NCBI GenBank assembly: GCA_007117185.1
Contig: SKHA01000178.1
Coordinates: 1 to 5,504, forward strand
Source: Spirochaeta sp.
GTDB lineage: Bacteria > Spirochaetota > Spirochaetia > DSM-27196 > Alkalispirochaetaceae
Length of the DNA: 5,504 nt
Reading direction: 5' to 3'
The notes beneath the pieces were generated by a model, which saw only the letters and a program-made list of their open reading frames with translations, had not been told where the DNA came from and did no database searches. Of this stretch, positions 1-5,177 are shown piece by piece (within the stretch, counting starts at the first letter, position 1; every line of letters begins with the position of its first letter). Position numbers and translations under genes: made by a program.

Positions 1-443
1 AGCTCCTGAACAAATCGCGGATGGAGTCGGCGCAGTTTCCCGGTGAGAAAGTCCAGCTTGTCCCAATCGTACTCCGGGCGGTAGTAATATCGCTTGAAGT
101 GACGAAACCGGCGTAACTCGTCCAGATCGTCGTAGGAATTATCCGTGAGCAGGCGGGGGCGAACCCCACGCACCTCTATATTGAGTCGCCGCAACAGATC
201 AGCGTGCCAGCGCTGACCATCGATATTGTTCCCAAAGGTCTGGGCAATGCGAAACATGATCGTCTCAGCAGCGGTATAATAGTTTTCCAGCAGGCCGGCC
301 ACCACCAGACCGTTCTTCCGGCTTTTGCCTTCCTGCGGTACGTCATCAGTGAGTATCTGCTGCAGATAGTCATACAGTTCCGACAATACACGAACCTGGG
401 ACGCGATCTCACCGGCGATTTCCGCACCAGGATTTTCACCCAT
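1..443 (-). CDS. HEPN-domain protein, HepT-like (partial, C-terminus outside window)
   Basis: Reading the minus strand from ATG at 443 gives 147 codons open to the window edge. The protein is all-helical in character, starts MGENPGAEIAG, and carries a conserved block near residues 110-121 (LRRFRHFKRYYY) followed by an EYDWDKLDFL segment; this is the layout of HepT-like HEPN toxins, which are metal-independent RNases. The start overlaps the stop of the upstream MNT gene by 8 bp (ATGGGTGA), the translationally coupled antitoxin-toxin order typical of MNT/HEPN modules, so I take it as the toxin. Odd point: if the motif is read as R114-x4-x-Y121, the catalytic His position is Tyr119; the R114-H115 pair, also conserved in this subfamily as I recall it, remains. 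Family call is from sequence pattern and context, and activity is inferred. The gene was recognised by reading this frame, as it has no stop inside the window. Confidence 0.8.
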   Translation of the reverse strand, partial: MGENPGAEIAGEIASQVRVLSELYDYLQQILTDDVPQEGKSRKNGLVVAGLLENYYTAAETIMFRIAQTFGNNIDGQRWHADLLRRLNIEVRGVRPRLLTDNSYDDLDELRRFRHFKRYYYRPEYDWDKLDFLTGKLRRLHPRFVQE

Positions 444-846
444 GAGAGATCTCCCGCTCATACACAACCACCCCCTTTTCGAGAATACGGGTGCGATGTT
501 CCGGGTGAATCTTGTCCAGGGGGATGAGGTCCAGAGGCAAGTCAGTCTGCTGAAGGGCCCACCGTTCCATTTCAGACCACTGTTCCATATCGACTACACC
601 TCCAACGGCGATGTCGATGTCGGAATACTCGGCAAACAGCTCTGGTCGGAGCAGGGAACCCCACACCACGATACGCTCAGGATGCCACCGTTCCCGTATT
701 CCCGTAACAATAGCGTCTGCATCGTTCTTTGCCGCAGCCCACCGCGTTTGCAGGGCTTGCCGGCGGGTGTGTTGCCGTTCCCGATAGGACCTGCGGGCAG
801 CCTCCATATCGAAGCTGCCGGTGGCGGTCTCGTTGGACGTAGCCAT
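436..846 (-). CDS. MNT-type nucleotidyltransferase, probable antitoxin of the adjacent HEPN protein
   Basis: 136-residue protein with a helical, Arg/Gln-rich N-terminus (residues about 15-55) and a minimal nucleotidyltransferase fold: W62-G63-S64 then, after a loop, Y74-SDID-78 gives the GS...DxD metal/nucleotide site, and a later LDLIPL strand supplies the third acid. MNT proteins of this type neutralise HEPN RNases, in characterised cases (MntA/HepT) by transferring AMP to a toxin tyrosine. It overlaps the downstream HEPN gene by 8 bp. I chose ATG at 846 because family members normally begin shortly before the helical segment; the frame is open up to a TTG at 909, only 6 bp from the zigA stop. 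No strong Shine-Dalgarno is visible (a GGTGGGGG lies about 12 nt upstream). The short gap to zigA without an obvious terminator means read-through from the zigA promoter is possible. Confidence 0.85.
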   Translation of the reverse strand: MATSNETATGSFDMEAARRSYRERQHTRRQALQTRWAAAKNDADAIVTGIRERWHPERIVVWGSLLRPELFAEYSDIDIAVGGVVDMEQWSEMERWALQQTDLPLDLIPLDKIHPEHRTRILEKGVVVYEREISHG

Positions 847-915
847 ACCACAAGAGTGCCCCCACCGGGCAGTTCCGTCAAGATCCGGCGATACGCGGTG
901 GGCCAGCAAGAATTA

Positions 916-2154
916 TTACTGCACAGAATCCACTATGTACGCGCTGAAGGGGTTGTCTTCCCCGACAAATCGGGCCGCCACGGTCTGTGCGGTAAGCCCG
1001 GCGATCTCATCGTCGGTTACCAGGCAGCGCTCCAGCTCAGCGCGAATGCCCGCTTCGTCCATCTGCATGCCGATAAACACCAGTTCCTGCCGCCGGTCCT
1101 CCCAGGGGCCCTCAAACTGGCCGCGGATCTGGTCACGGAGCTCCGCCGCCCGGGGCCACTGGGCGCGGTCCACCGCCGCCCACCAGTAGCCCCCCATGGT
1201 AACCTCCTTGCGGGACCCCGCCTGGGAGAGAAACAGCGCCAGCTCTGGATACGGGGCCACCCAGAAGAACCCCTTGGCGCGGACAACCCCGGCAGGTGCT
1301 CCCTGCAGCCAGTCGTAGAAACGACGGGGATGGAAGGGGCGACGGTAGCGGAAGGTGAAGCTGCCGATGCCGTACTCCTCCGTCTCCGGAGTGTGCTCCG
1401 TCGCCAGCTCCTCTTCCCACGCATCGGATGACTCCGCAGCCTCCAGGTCAAAGCGGCCGGTATTGAGGATCTGGCCAAGGGGCACGTCTCCGTGGTTCGC
1501 CGGGATCACCGCAGCACCGGGATTCATGGATCGCACCAGCGCTTCGATGCGGTGCAGCGTCACCTCGTCAATGAGGTCGCGCTTGTTCACCACGATCACG
1601 TCGGCAAATTCGATCTGGTCCACCAGCAGGTGCGCGACGGTCCGTTCGTCCTCAGGCGTCACTTCCTGGCGACGGTCCGCAAGGCGCTGGATCGACTGGA
1701 GTTCATCAAGGATGGAGGAGCCGTCCACCATGGTGACCATCGTGTCGATGCGGGCAACGTCCCGCAGGGAAACTCCGTCGGGGTCATCGAAGGTGAAGGT
1801 CTGCGCCACCGGCAGTGGCTCGGAGATGCCTGATGATTCGATGAGCAGATAGTCGAAGCGGCCCTCCCGGGCGATGCGGCTCACCTCCATCAGCAGGTCC
1901 TCCCGGAGGGTGCAGCAGATACACCCATTGGTCATCTCCACCAGTTTTTCGTCGGTGTGGCTGAGCTGGGCGTCACCGCGGGCTACCACAGCGGCGTCGA
2001 TATTGATCTCCGACATATCGTTGACGATCACTGCAACCTTGAGGCCCTCCCGGTTGCGCAGGATGCGGTTGAGCAGGGTGGTCTTTCCCGACCCCAGGTA
2101 CCCCGAAAGCACCGTAACCGGGAGCCGTGTGTCTGTGTGCAAGGCAGTGTTCAT
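916..2154 (-). CDS. zigA: COG0523/CobW-family GTPase, ZigA-like zinc metallochaperone
   Basis: 412-residue cytoplasmic G3E P-loop GTPase, normal length for ZigA. Visible motifs: Walker A G18-YLGSGK-T25; the COG0523 metal motif C78-I-C80-C81 within EMTNGCICCTLRE; ESSGISEP at 106-113 (switch/Walker B region); NKRD at 190-193 for guanine recognition; an acidic linker at about 237-260; and a CobW C-terminal domain from about 262 with YGIGSFTFRYRRPFHP, VRAKGFFWVA and GYWWAAV, hallmarks of the ZigA subgroup rather than of cobalamin CobW or NHase activators. ZigA proteins are induced by zinc starvation and thought to deliver zinc to client enzymes. ATG at 2154 leaves a sensible N-terminus just before the first beta strand, but there is no Shine-Dalgarno in front of it, and the predicted transcription start falls almost on the ATG. 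The subgroup is secure; the exact client is unknown. Confidence 0.92.
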   Translation of the reverse strand: MNTALHTDTRLPVTVLSGYLGSGKTTLLNRILRNREGLKVAVIVNDMSEINIDAAVVARGDAQLSHTDEKLVEMTNGCICCTLREDLLMEVSRIAREGRFDYLLIESSGISEPLPVAQTFTFDDPDGVSLRDVARIDTMVTMVDGSSILDELQSIQRLADRRQEVTPEDERTVAHLLVDQIEFADVIVVNKRDLIDEVTLHRIEALVRSMNPGAAVIPANHGDVPLGQILNTGRFDLEAAESSDAWEEELATEHTPETEEYGIGSFTFRYRRPFHPRRFYDWLQGAPAGVVRAKGFFWVAPYPELALFLSQAGSRKEVTMGGYWWAAVDRAQWPRAAELRDQIRGQFEGPWEDRRQELVFIGMQMDEAGIRAELERCLVTDDEIAGLTAQTVAARFVGEDNPFSAYIVDSVQ

Positions 2155-2162
2155 GGGGTGAA

Positions 2163-2179
2163 GTATTACTTAATAATAC
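2163..2179. promoter_or_regulatory. AT-rich palindrome over the zigA -10, candidate Zur-type operator
   Basis: GTATTACTTAATAATAC is an inverted repeat with arms GTATTA/TAATAC and seven of eight base pairs symmetric around position 2171. It covers the -10 element and part of the spacer of the zigA promoter, the place a repressor would occupy. Genes of this family are commonly controlled by the zinc repressor Zur, whose sites are AT-rich palindromes of this general type, but the bases do not closely match the enterobacterial Zur consensus, so the identity of the regulator is inference. Confidence 0.45.
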
Positions 2180-2191
2180 CACCGCTGTCAA
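2163..2191 (-). promoter_or_regulatory. Predicted sigma70-type promoter of zigA
   Basis: On the minus strand a perfect -35 TTGACA (2191-2186) is followed by a 17-nt spacer and a -10-like TAATAC (2168-2163). The transcription start is expected about 6-8 nt further, near 2157-2155, so the transcript would begin within about 0-3 nt of the zigA ATG at 2154: a leaderless or near-leaderless mRNA, in agreement with the absence of a ribosome binding site. The -10 matches consensus only moderately, so start placement is inferred. Confidence 0.6.
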
Positions 2192-2380
2192 GATGTCAGG
2201 AAAGCCGCTGGTGAAGCGGGGGTTCCGGTCAGTCGCTGGGTAGCTGCCCTGATCGAACAACACACCCGTACGGAATGGCCCGCGTCTGTCCGGGAGGCCG
2301 CCGGGGCGTGGCCTGATGCTCCGGAAGCAGCAATCCTGCGGGACGTTACTTCTGGCGATGTCCCACGGGAGTCGCTGTGA
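2189..2380 (+). pseudogene. 5'-truncated ribbon-helix-helix (CopG/VapB-like) antitoxin remnant
   Basis: The frame ending in TGA at 2378-2380 reads QDVRKAAGEAGVPVSRWVAA, LIEQHTRTEWPASVREAAG, AWPDAPEAA and ends SGDVPRESL. This is the helix-turn-helix and C-terminal toxin-binding tail (SRW..LI....R.EWP..V..LAGAWPD...PRESL) of RHH antitoxins that pair with PIN toxins. The N-terminal DNA-binding strand (normally about 12-15 residues of the M...TLYLP type) is missing: upstream in frame only YHRC is encoded before a TAA at 2174, and there is no ATG, GTG or TTG in frame from 2177 to the stop. Other frames upstream do not hold the missing strand, so this is a truncation, not a frameshift. Its stop overlaps the VapC GTG start (GTGA), as in intact operons. 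The break lies next to the zigA -35 element. Confidence 0.75.
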
Positions 2381-2772
2381 CCTGGGTACTGGATACCAAC
2401 ACTCTCATCTACTTCTTTAGGGGACGTGGCAATGTGGCGGAGACGATGTTGAGCGTACCCCCAGCGGAAGTTGCCATTCCCGCAATCGTGGTCTACGAGC
2501 TTGAGGTGGGCATACTAAAATCTCGCGATCCGGAAAAACGAACAGGGCAGTTGAATGCGATCCTTGATGCATCCCGTGTGCTGCCCTTTGATCGATCATG
2601 TGCACGAGCTGCGGCGGAAATTCGCGCTGAGCTGGAACGGGATGGAGCACCCATCGGTCCGGTGGACGTCCTGATCGCTGCCACGGCGATCGCCCATAAC
2701 GCAGTGCTGGTTACCCACAACGTTGACGAGTTCAGCCGGGTGTCGCGACTCCAGGTAACGGACTGGTACTGA
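2377..2772 (+). CDS. vapC: PIN-domain ribonuclease toxin, VapC family
   Basis: 131-residue PIN protein of normal VapC length. It begins WVLDTNTLIYFFRG, with D6 as first catalytic acid; E41 lies in VVYELEVG, D97 in IGPVDVLIAATA, and the VTHNVDEF block (112-119) supplies the last polar site, ending with LQVTDWY. These are the metal-binding residues of PIN endoribonucleases, which cut tRNA or rRNA in characterised VapCs. All appear intact. The GTG start at 2377 overlaps the antitoxin stop (GTGA), so translation would normally be coupled to the antitoxin. The upstream antitoxin is truncated and has no start codon, and its usual promoter is gone, so the toxin is probably weakly expressed, silenced, or held in check by an antitoxin elsewhere. 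Function by family is secure; expression is unknown. Confidence 0.9.
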   Translation: MTWVLDTNTLIYFFRGRGNVAETMLSVPPAEVAIPAIVVYELEVGILKSRDPEKRTGQLNAILDASRVLPFDRSCARAAAEIRAELERDGAPIGPVDVLIAATAIAHNAVLVTHNVDEFSRVSRLQVTDWY

Positions 2773-2787
2773 TGCGATGACCGGCAA

Positions 2788-2946
2788 TTACCTCGGCGCC
2801 CGCGGCAGAGGTGGAGCAGCCGGGCGGGACGGCGCATCAGGAAAGACGAGGGAGAGGTCCACCGTGACCGCTGGTACCGTCCGGGAGGTGACGCTGTCCC
2901 CGGGACCATAGGCGTCGAGGCGAAGACACGGCAGGTAAAGGTTTGT
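2788..2946 (-). pseudogene. Possible decayed C-terminal gene fragment (Uma2-like?)
   Basis: Between the vapC stop and the HEPN gene stop, one minus-strand frame is open with good G/C at third positions and protein-like composition: LYLPCLRLDAYGPGDSV, then TSRTVPAVTVDLSLVFPDAP and a Pro/Ala/Arg tail to TAA at 2788-2790. The GPGDSV...P..TVDL..VF pattern recalls the C-terminus of Uma2 (DUF820) restriction-endonuclease-like proteins. There is no start codon and no homologous N-terminal part, since upstream the same frame runs antisense-shifted through the HEPN gene. It may be a relic left by rearrangement, or chance. An alternative frame starting ATGA at 2963 is low-complexity and looks spurious. 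Confidence 0.28.
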
Positions 2947-2959
2947 TCCCCTGCGCTGC

Positions 2960-3454
2960 TCATGAAGGTGAACCGTTGTCCGGCAGTATCCGTTCCCGGA
3001 CGAACTGGTTCGCCTGGGTGTGGTACGTCAGCAATGTGGCACTGGTCTCATACAGTTCGTTCAGATAGCCAGCGGCAGTCTCACCATCGTTCTGGTAGTC
3101 GTGGGCAAGCTGGTTACGCAACTCCCGAAGCTCCTGCCACCGTTCAGCATTGGAAATAACCTGTGCCCGCTCGAGGTGAGCCAGTCTATCCAGGACAGTC
3201 AACGACTCGGCATCCTCCCGGAGGTACCCAACGATTGCCGGAAACAGCTTTGCCCCCAGAGCGTCCCGGAGTTTTGTGAAGCGATATATCAGCTGGTCCA
3301 CATGGGCGACCTCATCATCTGAAAGGGTTCTGCAGGAATCACTCGTCAGGGGGAATAATCGGGAACACTCGCCTCTCGCGTATTCAACGCGTCCTGCATG
3401 AACGTCGCACTCACGAAGGATTGCCATCAGCTTCTCCTGCCCGCCCTGGTTCAT
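2960..3454 (-). CDS. HEPN-domain protein, HepT-like RNase toxin
   Basis: 164-residue helical protein. The decisive element is LRELRNQLAHDY, giving R113-x4-H118-x-Y120, the exact RX4HXY active site of HepT-type HEPN RNases; in the studied MntA/HepT systems the tyrosine of this motif is the AMPylated residue. Earlier helices (HVDQLIYRFTKLRDALGAKLF at about 51-71) match the helix-bundle scaffold of the family. The ATG at 3454 overlaps the stop of the upstream MNT gene by 4 bp (ATGA), so the two are translationally coupled. The sequence is quite unlike the HEPN protein at the left of the window, so the two modules are independent acquisitions or distant relatives rather than a recent duplication. 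Its TGA (2962-2960) itself sits in an ATGA, but what follows is not a convincing gene. Confidence 0.87.
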   Translation of the reverse strand: MNQGGQEKLMAILRECDVHAGRVEYARGECSRLFPLTSDSCRTLSDDEVAHVDQLIYRFTKLRDALGAKLFPAIVGYLREDAESLTVLDRLAHLERAQVISNAERWQELRELRNQLAHDYQNDGETAAGYLNELYETSATLLTYHTQANQFVRERILPDNGSPS

Positions 3455-3753
3455 CGAAGTGTCACCCCTTCGGTGGATGCAACCTGATGGATCGCCTGTT
3501 CACCGGAATCCGGGGTGCACAGGACTACATCAACCCGACGGTCCCCGATTCGCTGTTTCAACCGCACGAGAAAACGGATCTTCCTGCTCCGGGCTGTGTT
3601 CGCGTCCATTCCGGTAGTAATCATCAGATCGATATCTCCGCCACGAGCAGCGTCATCTACACGAGATCCGAACAGCGTGACAGTGGCGTCGGGGCCGATT
3701 ACCTCAGCTGCGGTCCGAAGGATTTCCGTCTGTTGTGTTCCGGTGAGCCGCAT
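3451..3753 (-). CDS. MNT-type nucleotidyltransferase, MntA-like antitoxin
   Basis: 100-residue minimal nucleotidyltransferase. It starts MRLTGTQQTEIL and shows LFGSRVDDAARGGDIDLMI, i.e. G29-S30 with D40 and D42 forming the GSx9DxD site, then RRVDVVLC with the third acid. In MntA/HepT systems this enzyme transfers AMP groups to the HEPN toxin and blocks its RNase activity. I chose ATG at 3753 because MRLT directly before the first helix is the usual family N-terminus; a GTG at 3768 in frame would add five residues (VQHGC). No strong ribosome binding site is seen for either. The gene lies 48 bp behind the GNAT gene on the same strand, with no obvious terminator between, so partial co-transcription is possible. 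It overlaps the HEPN gene by ATGA. Confidence 0.88.
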   Translation of the reverse strand: MRLTGTQQTEILRTAAEVIGPDATVTLFGSRVDDAARGGDIDLMITTGMDANTARSRKIRFLVRLKQRIGDRRVDVVLCTPDSGEQAIHQVASTEGVTLR

Positions 3754-3801
3754 GCAACCATGCTGCACCGGAGCGACGGTGAAATCAAGATACCCGGACA
3801 G

Positions 3802-4473
3802 TTACCCCACCCCGCTCTCTGCGGCGGACTCCGTTGTCAGGGGCTTCACGTAGGCAAATCCGTTGGGCTCGTCGCCGTACCCCGCCAGCAGGGGCGAGGA
3901 GACCTCGATGGTACGACGAAATCCCTGGCGGTCGTAGAACAGGTAATTGCACCCCTTGTCGGTCCAGAGGTAGATCCGCTGGTACCCCTGTGCTTCGCAA
4001 TGACGCTGAAAGTCTTCCATCAGACGCTTGCCCCACCCACGCCCCCGGAGGGACGAGGCAACGAAGAAGAGGCTCACGAAGGCGTCGCTGTCCCGCCGGT
4101 GTGATTCCAGCGCCGACATCATGGCCAGGAGGCCAGCGGCGGTTTTCCACCCTCGCCGTCGAGGTCCGAGATGCCCCGCCAGGAAGTGGAAGAGCATTCG
4201 CACGATCACGCCCAGGGTGCGAAGCCCCCGGATTAACCTCCCCCGGGAGTCGCGCTTGAGGATGCCGAAGAGGTATCCCGCGACACGGTCGTTCTCGTCG
4301 AGGACGATCCGGGAGTAATTGGCCCCTACCGTCGCCTCGTGGAAGAACAGCTCGTTCACCAGGTTCTCCCGGGTGAGCCCGGGAAAGAGGGCGTTGTGGT
4401 TCCAGGTGTCGCTCATCAGGTCGATGCACTGCCGGCGATACTCGTCACGGTACGGGGTGGTTCTCAGTTCCAT
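3802..4473 (-). CDS. GNAT-family N-acetyltransferase
   Basis: 223-residue protein. The acetyl-CoA motif A is visible as FFVASSLRGRGWGKRLMEDF (R143-x-x-G146-x-G148), followed by the C-terminal YLFYDRQGFRRT motif of the GNAT fold. The N-terminal half (NHNALFPGLTRENLVNELF, then GYLFGIL) is an acyl-acceptor side that I cannot assign to a substrate; an extra Arg-rich, partly hydrophobic stretch at about 78-110 lies between the first strands and motif A. Start ATG at 4473 has a strong ribosome binding site (GGAGAAGGAAG at 4489-4479, 5 nt spacing). It is divergent from a TetR regulator and its promoter is covered by paired operators, so expression is probably induced by a ligand of that TetR. No ribbon-helix-helix antitoxin accompanies it, so it is not a TacT-type toxin. 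Substrate unknown. Confidence 0.85.
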   Translation of the reverse strand: MELRTTPYRDEYRRQCIDLMSDTWNHNALFPGLTRENLVNELFFHEATVGANYSRIVLDENDRVAGYLFGILKRDSRGRLIRGLRTLGVIVRMLFHFLAGHLGPRRRGWKTAAGLLAMMSALESHRRDSDAFVSLFFVASSLRGRGWGKRLMEDFQRHCEAQGYQRIYLWTDKGCNYLFYDRQGFRRTIEVSSPLLAGYGDEPNGFAYVKPLTTESAAESGVG

Positions 4474-4494
4474 TGTTACTTCCTTCTCCAGGAT

Positions 4495-4510
4495 TAGGTC
4501 ATATGACCTA
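4495..4510. promoter_or_regulatory. TetR-type operator 1 (perfect palindrome)
   Basis: TAGGTCATATGACCTA is a perfect 16-bp palindrome. It lies over the expected transcription start of the divergent GNAT gene (about 4509). It shares the TAGGTC-N4-GACCTA pattern with a second copy centred 25 bp away. The adjacent TetR-family gene is the obvious candidate binder. Confidence 0.8.
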
Positions 4511-4515
4511 CGCCC

Positions 4516-4544
4516 AATATAGGTCGTTTGACCTAATTCGTCAA
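4516..4544 (-). promoter_or_regulatory. Predicted sigma70-type promoter of the GNAT gene
   Basis: On the minus strand TTGACG (4544-4539) and TATATT (4521-4516) are separated by exactly 17 nt; each matches consensus at five of six positions. The expected start near 4509 leaves a leader of about 35 nt that carries the GGAGAAGGAAG ribosome binding site. One operator fills the spacer and another covers the start point. Confidence 0.72.
4520..4535. promoter_or_regulatory. TetR-type operator 2
   Basis: TAGGTCGTTTGACCTA repeats the same 6-bp arms as operator 1 with an asymmetric 4-bp centre. It occupies the spacer between the -35 and -10 of the GNAT promoter and ends 27 bp before the TetR ATG, so binding would block GNAT transcription and probably the regulator's own. 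Confidence 0.8.
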
Positions 4545-4562
4545 GAGGTGTATCGTCGTTTC

Positions 4563-5177
4563 ATGAACCTGAAACAGCAGGAAATACTGCAGGCAGCGCG
4601 TCACCTGCTCATCAGCGAGGGCAGCCCGGGATTCTCCATGCGGAAGCTGGCCCGGAACCTCGAGATGAGCCTTGGCAACCTGCAGTATCATTTTCCAACC
4701 CGGGTGGATGTGCTGGAGGGGCTCCTGGCGGCAGACGTGGAAGGGTACCGGCAGGTGTTTGAATCGCTGCGCCGGGGAAACCGGACCGGCAGGGATCTGC
4801 TCTTCCAGGTTCTCTTTCGCGCTTTGAGCGACGCGGGGCATCAGGATGAGATTGCGGTGTTCCGGGCACTCTTCTCGTTCAATGAGCCGGAGATCGGCGC
4901 CGCGCTGCAGCGATACTACCGGGAACTCTATACCCTTCTGGAGAACGGCCTGGCCCAGCTGGGCGCGGCGCCGGGCGCTGCACCGGCGGAGGGTCCGGCA
5001 CACCCCACGGCGGCGGTGCGCCGGGCAGCGTCGCTGCTCTTCCCCTACCTGGACGGATTCGAGACAACCAGGGGGTACCTGCCCCTGAACCCGAGGGAGA
5101 TCGCCGAACTGCTGACCGACCTGGTCCAGGGAATCCTCGCCGATGCCGAGGAGGATACGCCTCATTCACGGGTGTAA
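4563..5177 (+). CDS. TetR/AcrR-family transcriptional regulator
   Basis: 204-residue protein with an N-terminal helix (MNLKQQEILQAARHLLISEG) and a TetR helix-turn-helix at about 22-53: FSMRKLARNLEMSLGNLQYHFPTRVDVLEGLL. The YHFPTR...LL ending of the DNA-binding domain is characteristic. The remaining helices form a ligand/dimer domain with no recognisable subfamily. I chose ATG at 4563, preceded by AAGAGGTG about 12 nt upstream; an ATG at 4503 is in frame and would add 20 residues, but it lies inside operator 1, and family members start just before the first helix. It is divergent from the GNAT gene and separated from it by 89 bp with two identical-arm operators, so autoregulation and GNAT repression are likely. 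It ends in a 12-bp overlap with the convergent Fic gene. The inducer is unknown. Confidence 0.9.
   Translation: MNLKQQEILQAARHLLISEGSPGFSMRKLARNLEMSLGNLQYHFPTRVDVLEGLLAADVEGYRQVFESLRRGNRTGRDLLFQVLFRALSDAGHQDEIAVFRALFSFNEPEIGAALQRYYRELYTLLENGLAQLGAAPGAAPAEGPAHPTAAVRRAASLLFPYLDGFETTRGYLPLNPREIAELLTDLVQGILADAEEDTPHSRV

Noticed and set aside
176..439. Minus-strand 87-codon frame overlapping the first HEPN gene
   Set aside because: Wrong frame; the neighbouring frame starting at ATG 443 continues to the window edge and carries the HEPN motif block.
442..1431. Long plus-strand open frame of 329 codons
   Set aside because: It is antisense to the MNT and zigA genes, whose motifs are clear; the translated protein is low in recognisable structure and is a by-product of high GC content.
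2493..2963. Minus-strand frame starting in an ATGA overlap with the HEPN stop
   Set aside because: Start context is attractive, but the product is Ser/Arg-rich, low in complexity, and most of it runs antisense through the well-supported vapC gene.
3421..4104. Plus-strand 227-codon frame
   Set aside because: Antisense to the MNT and GNAT genes with no domain-like features.
3785..4429. Minus-strand 214-codon frame inside the GNAT gene
   Set aside because: Pro/Arg-rich frame-shifted shadow of the GNAT gene, which has the acetyl-CoA motif and a strong ribosome binding site.
4528..4556. TTGACC-N17-TATCGT as a promoter for the TetR gene
   Set aside because: Spacing is right but the -10 is poor and it would start at about the ATG although a ribosome binding site is present; not strong enough to list.
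4503..4562. Upstream in-frame ATG for the TetR gene
   Set aside because: It lies inside the operator palindrome, lacks a ribosome binding site, and would add a non-homologous N-terminal extension.
3802..5177. GNAT plus neighbouring regulator as a TacAT-type toxin-antitoxin pair
   Set aside because: The regulator is TetR-type and divergent, not a ribbon-helix-helix antitoxin in the same operon.
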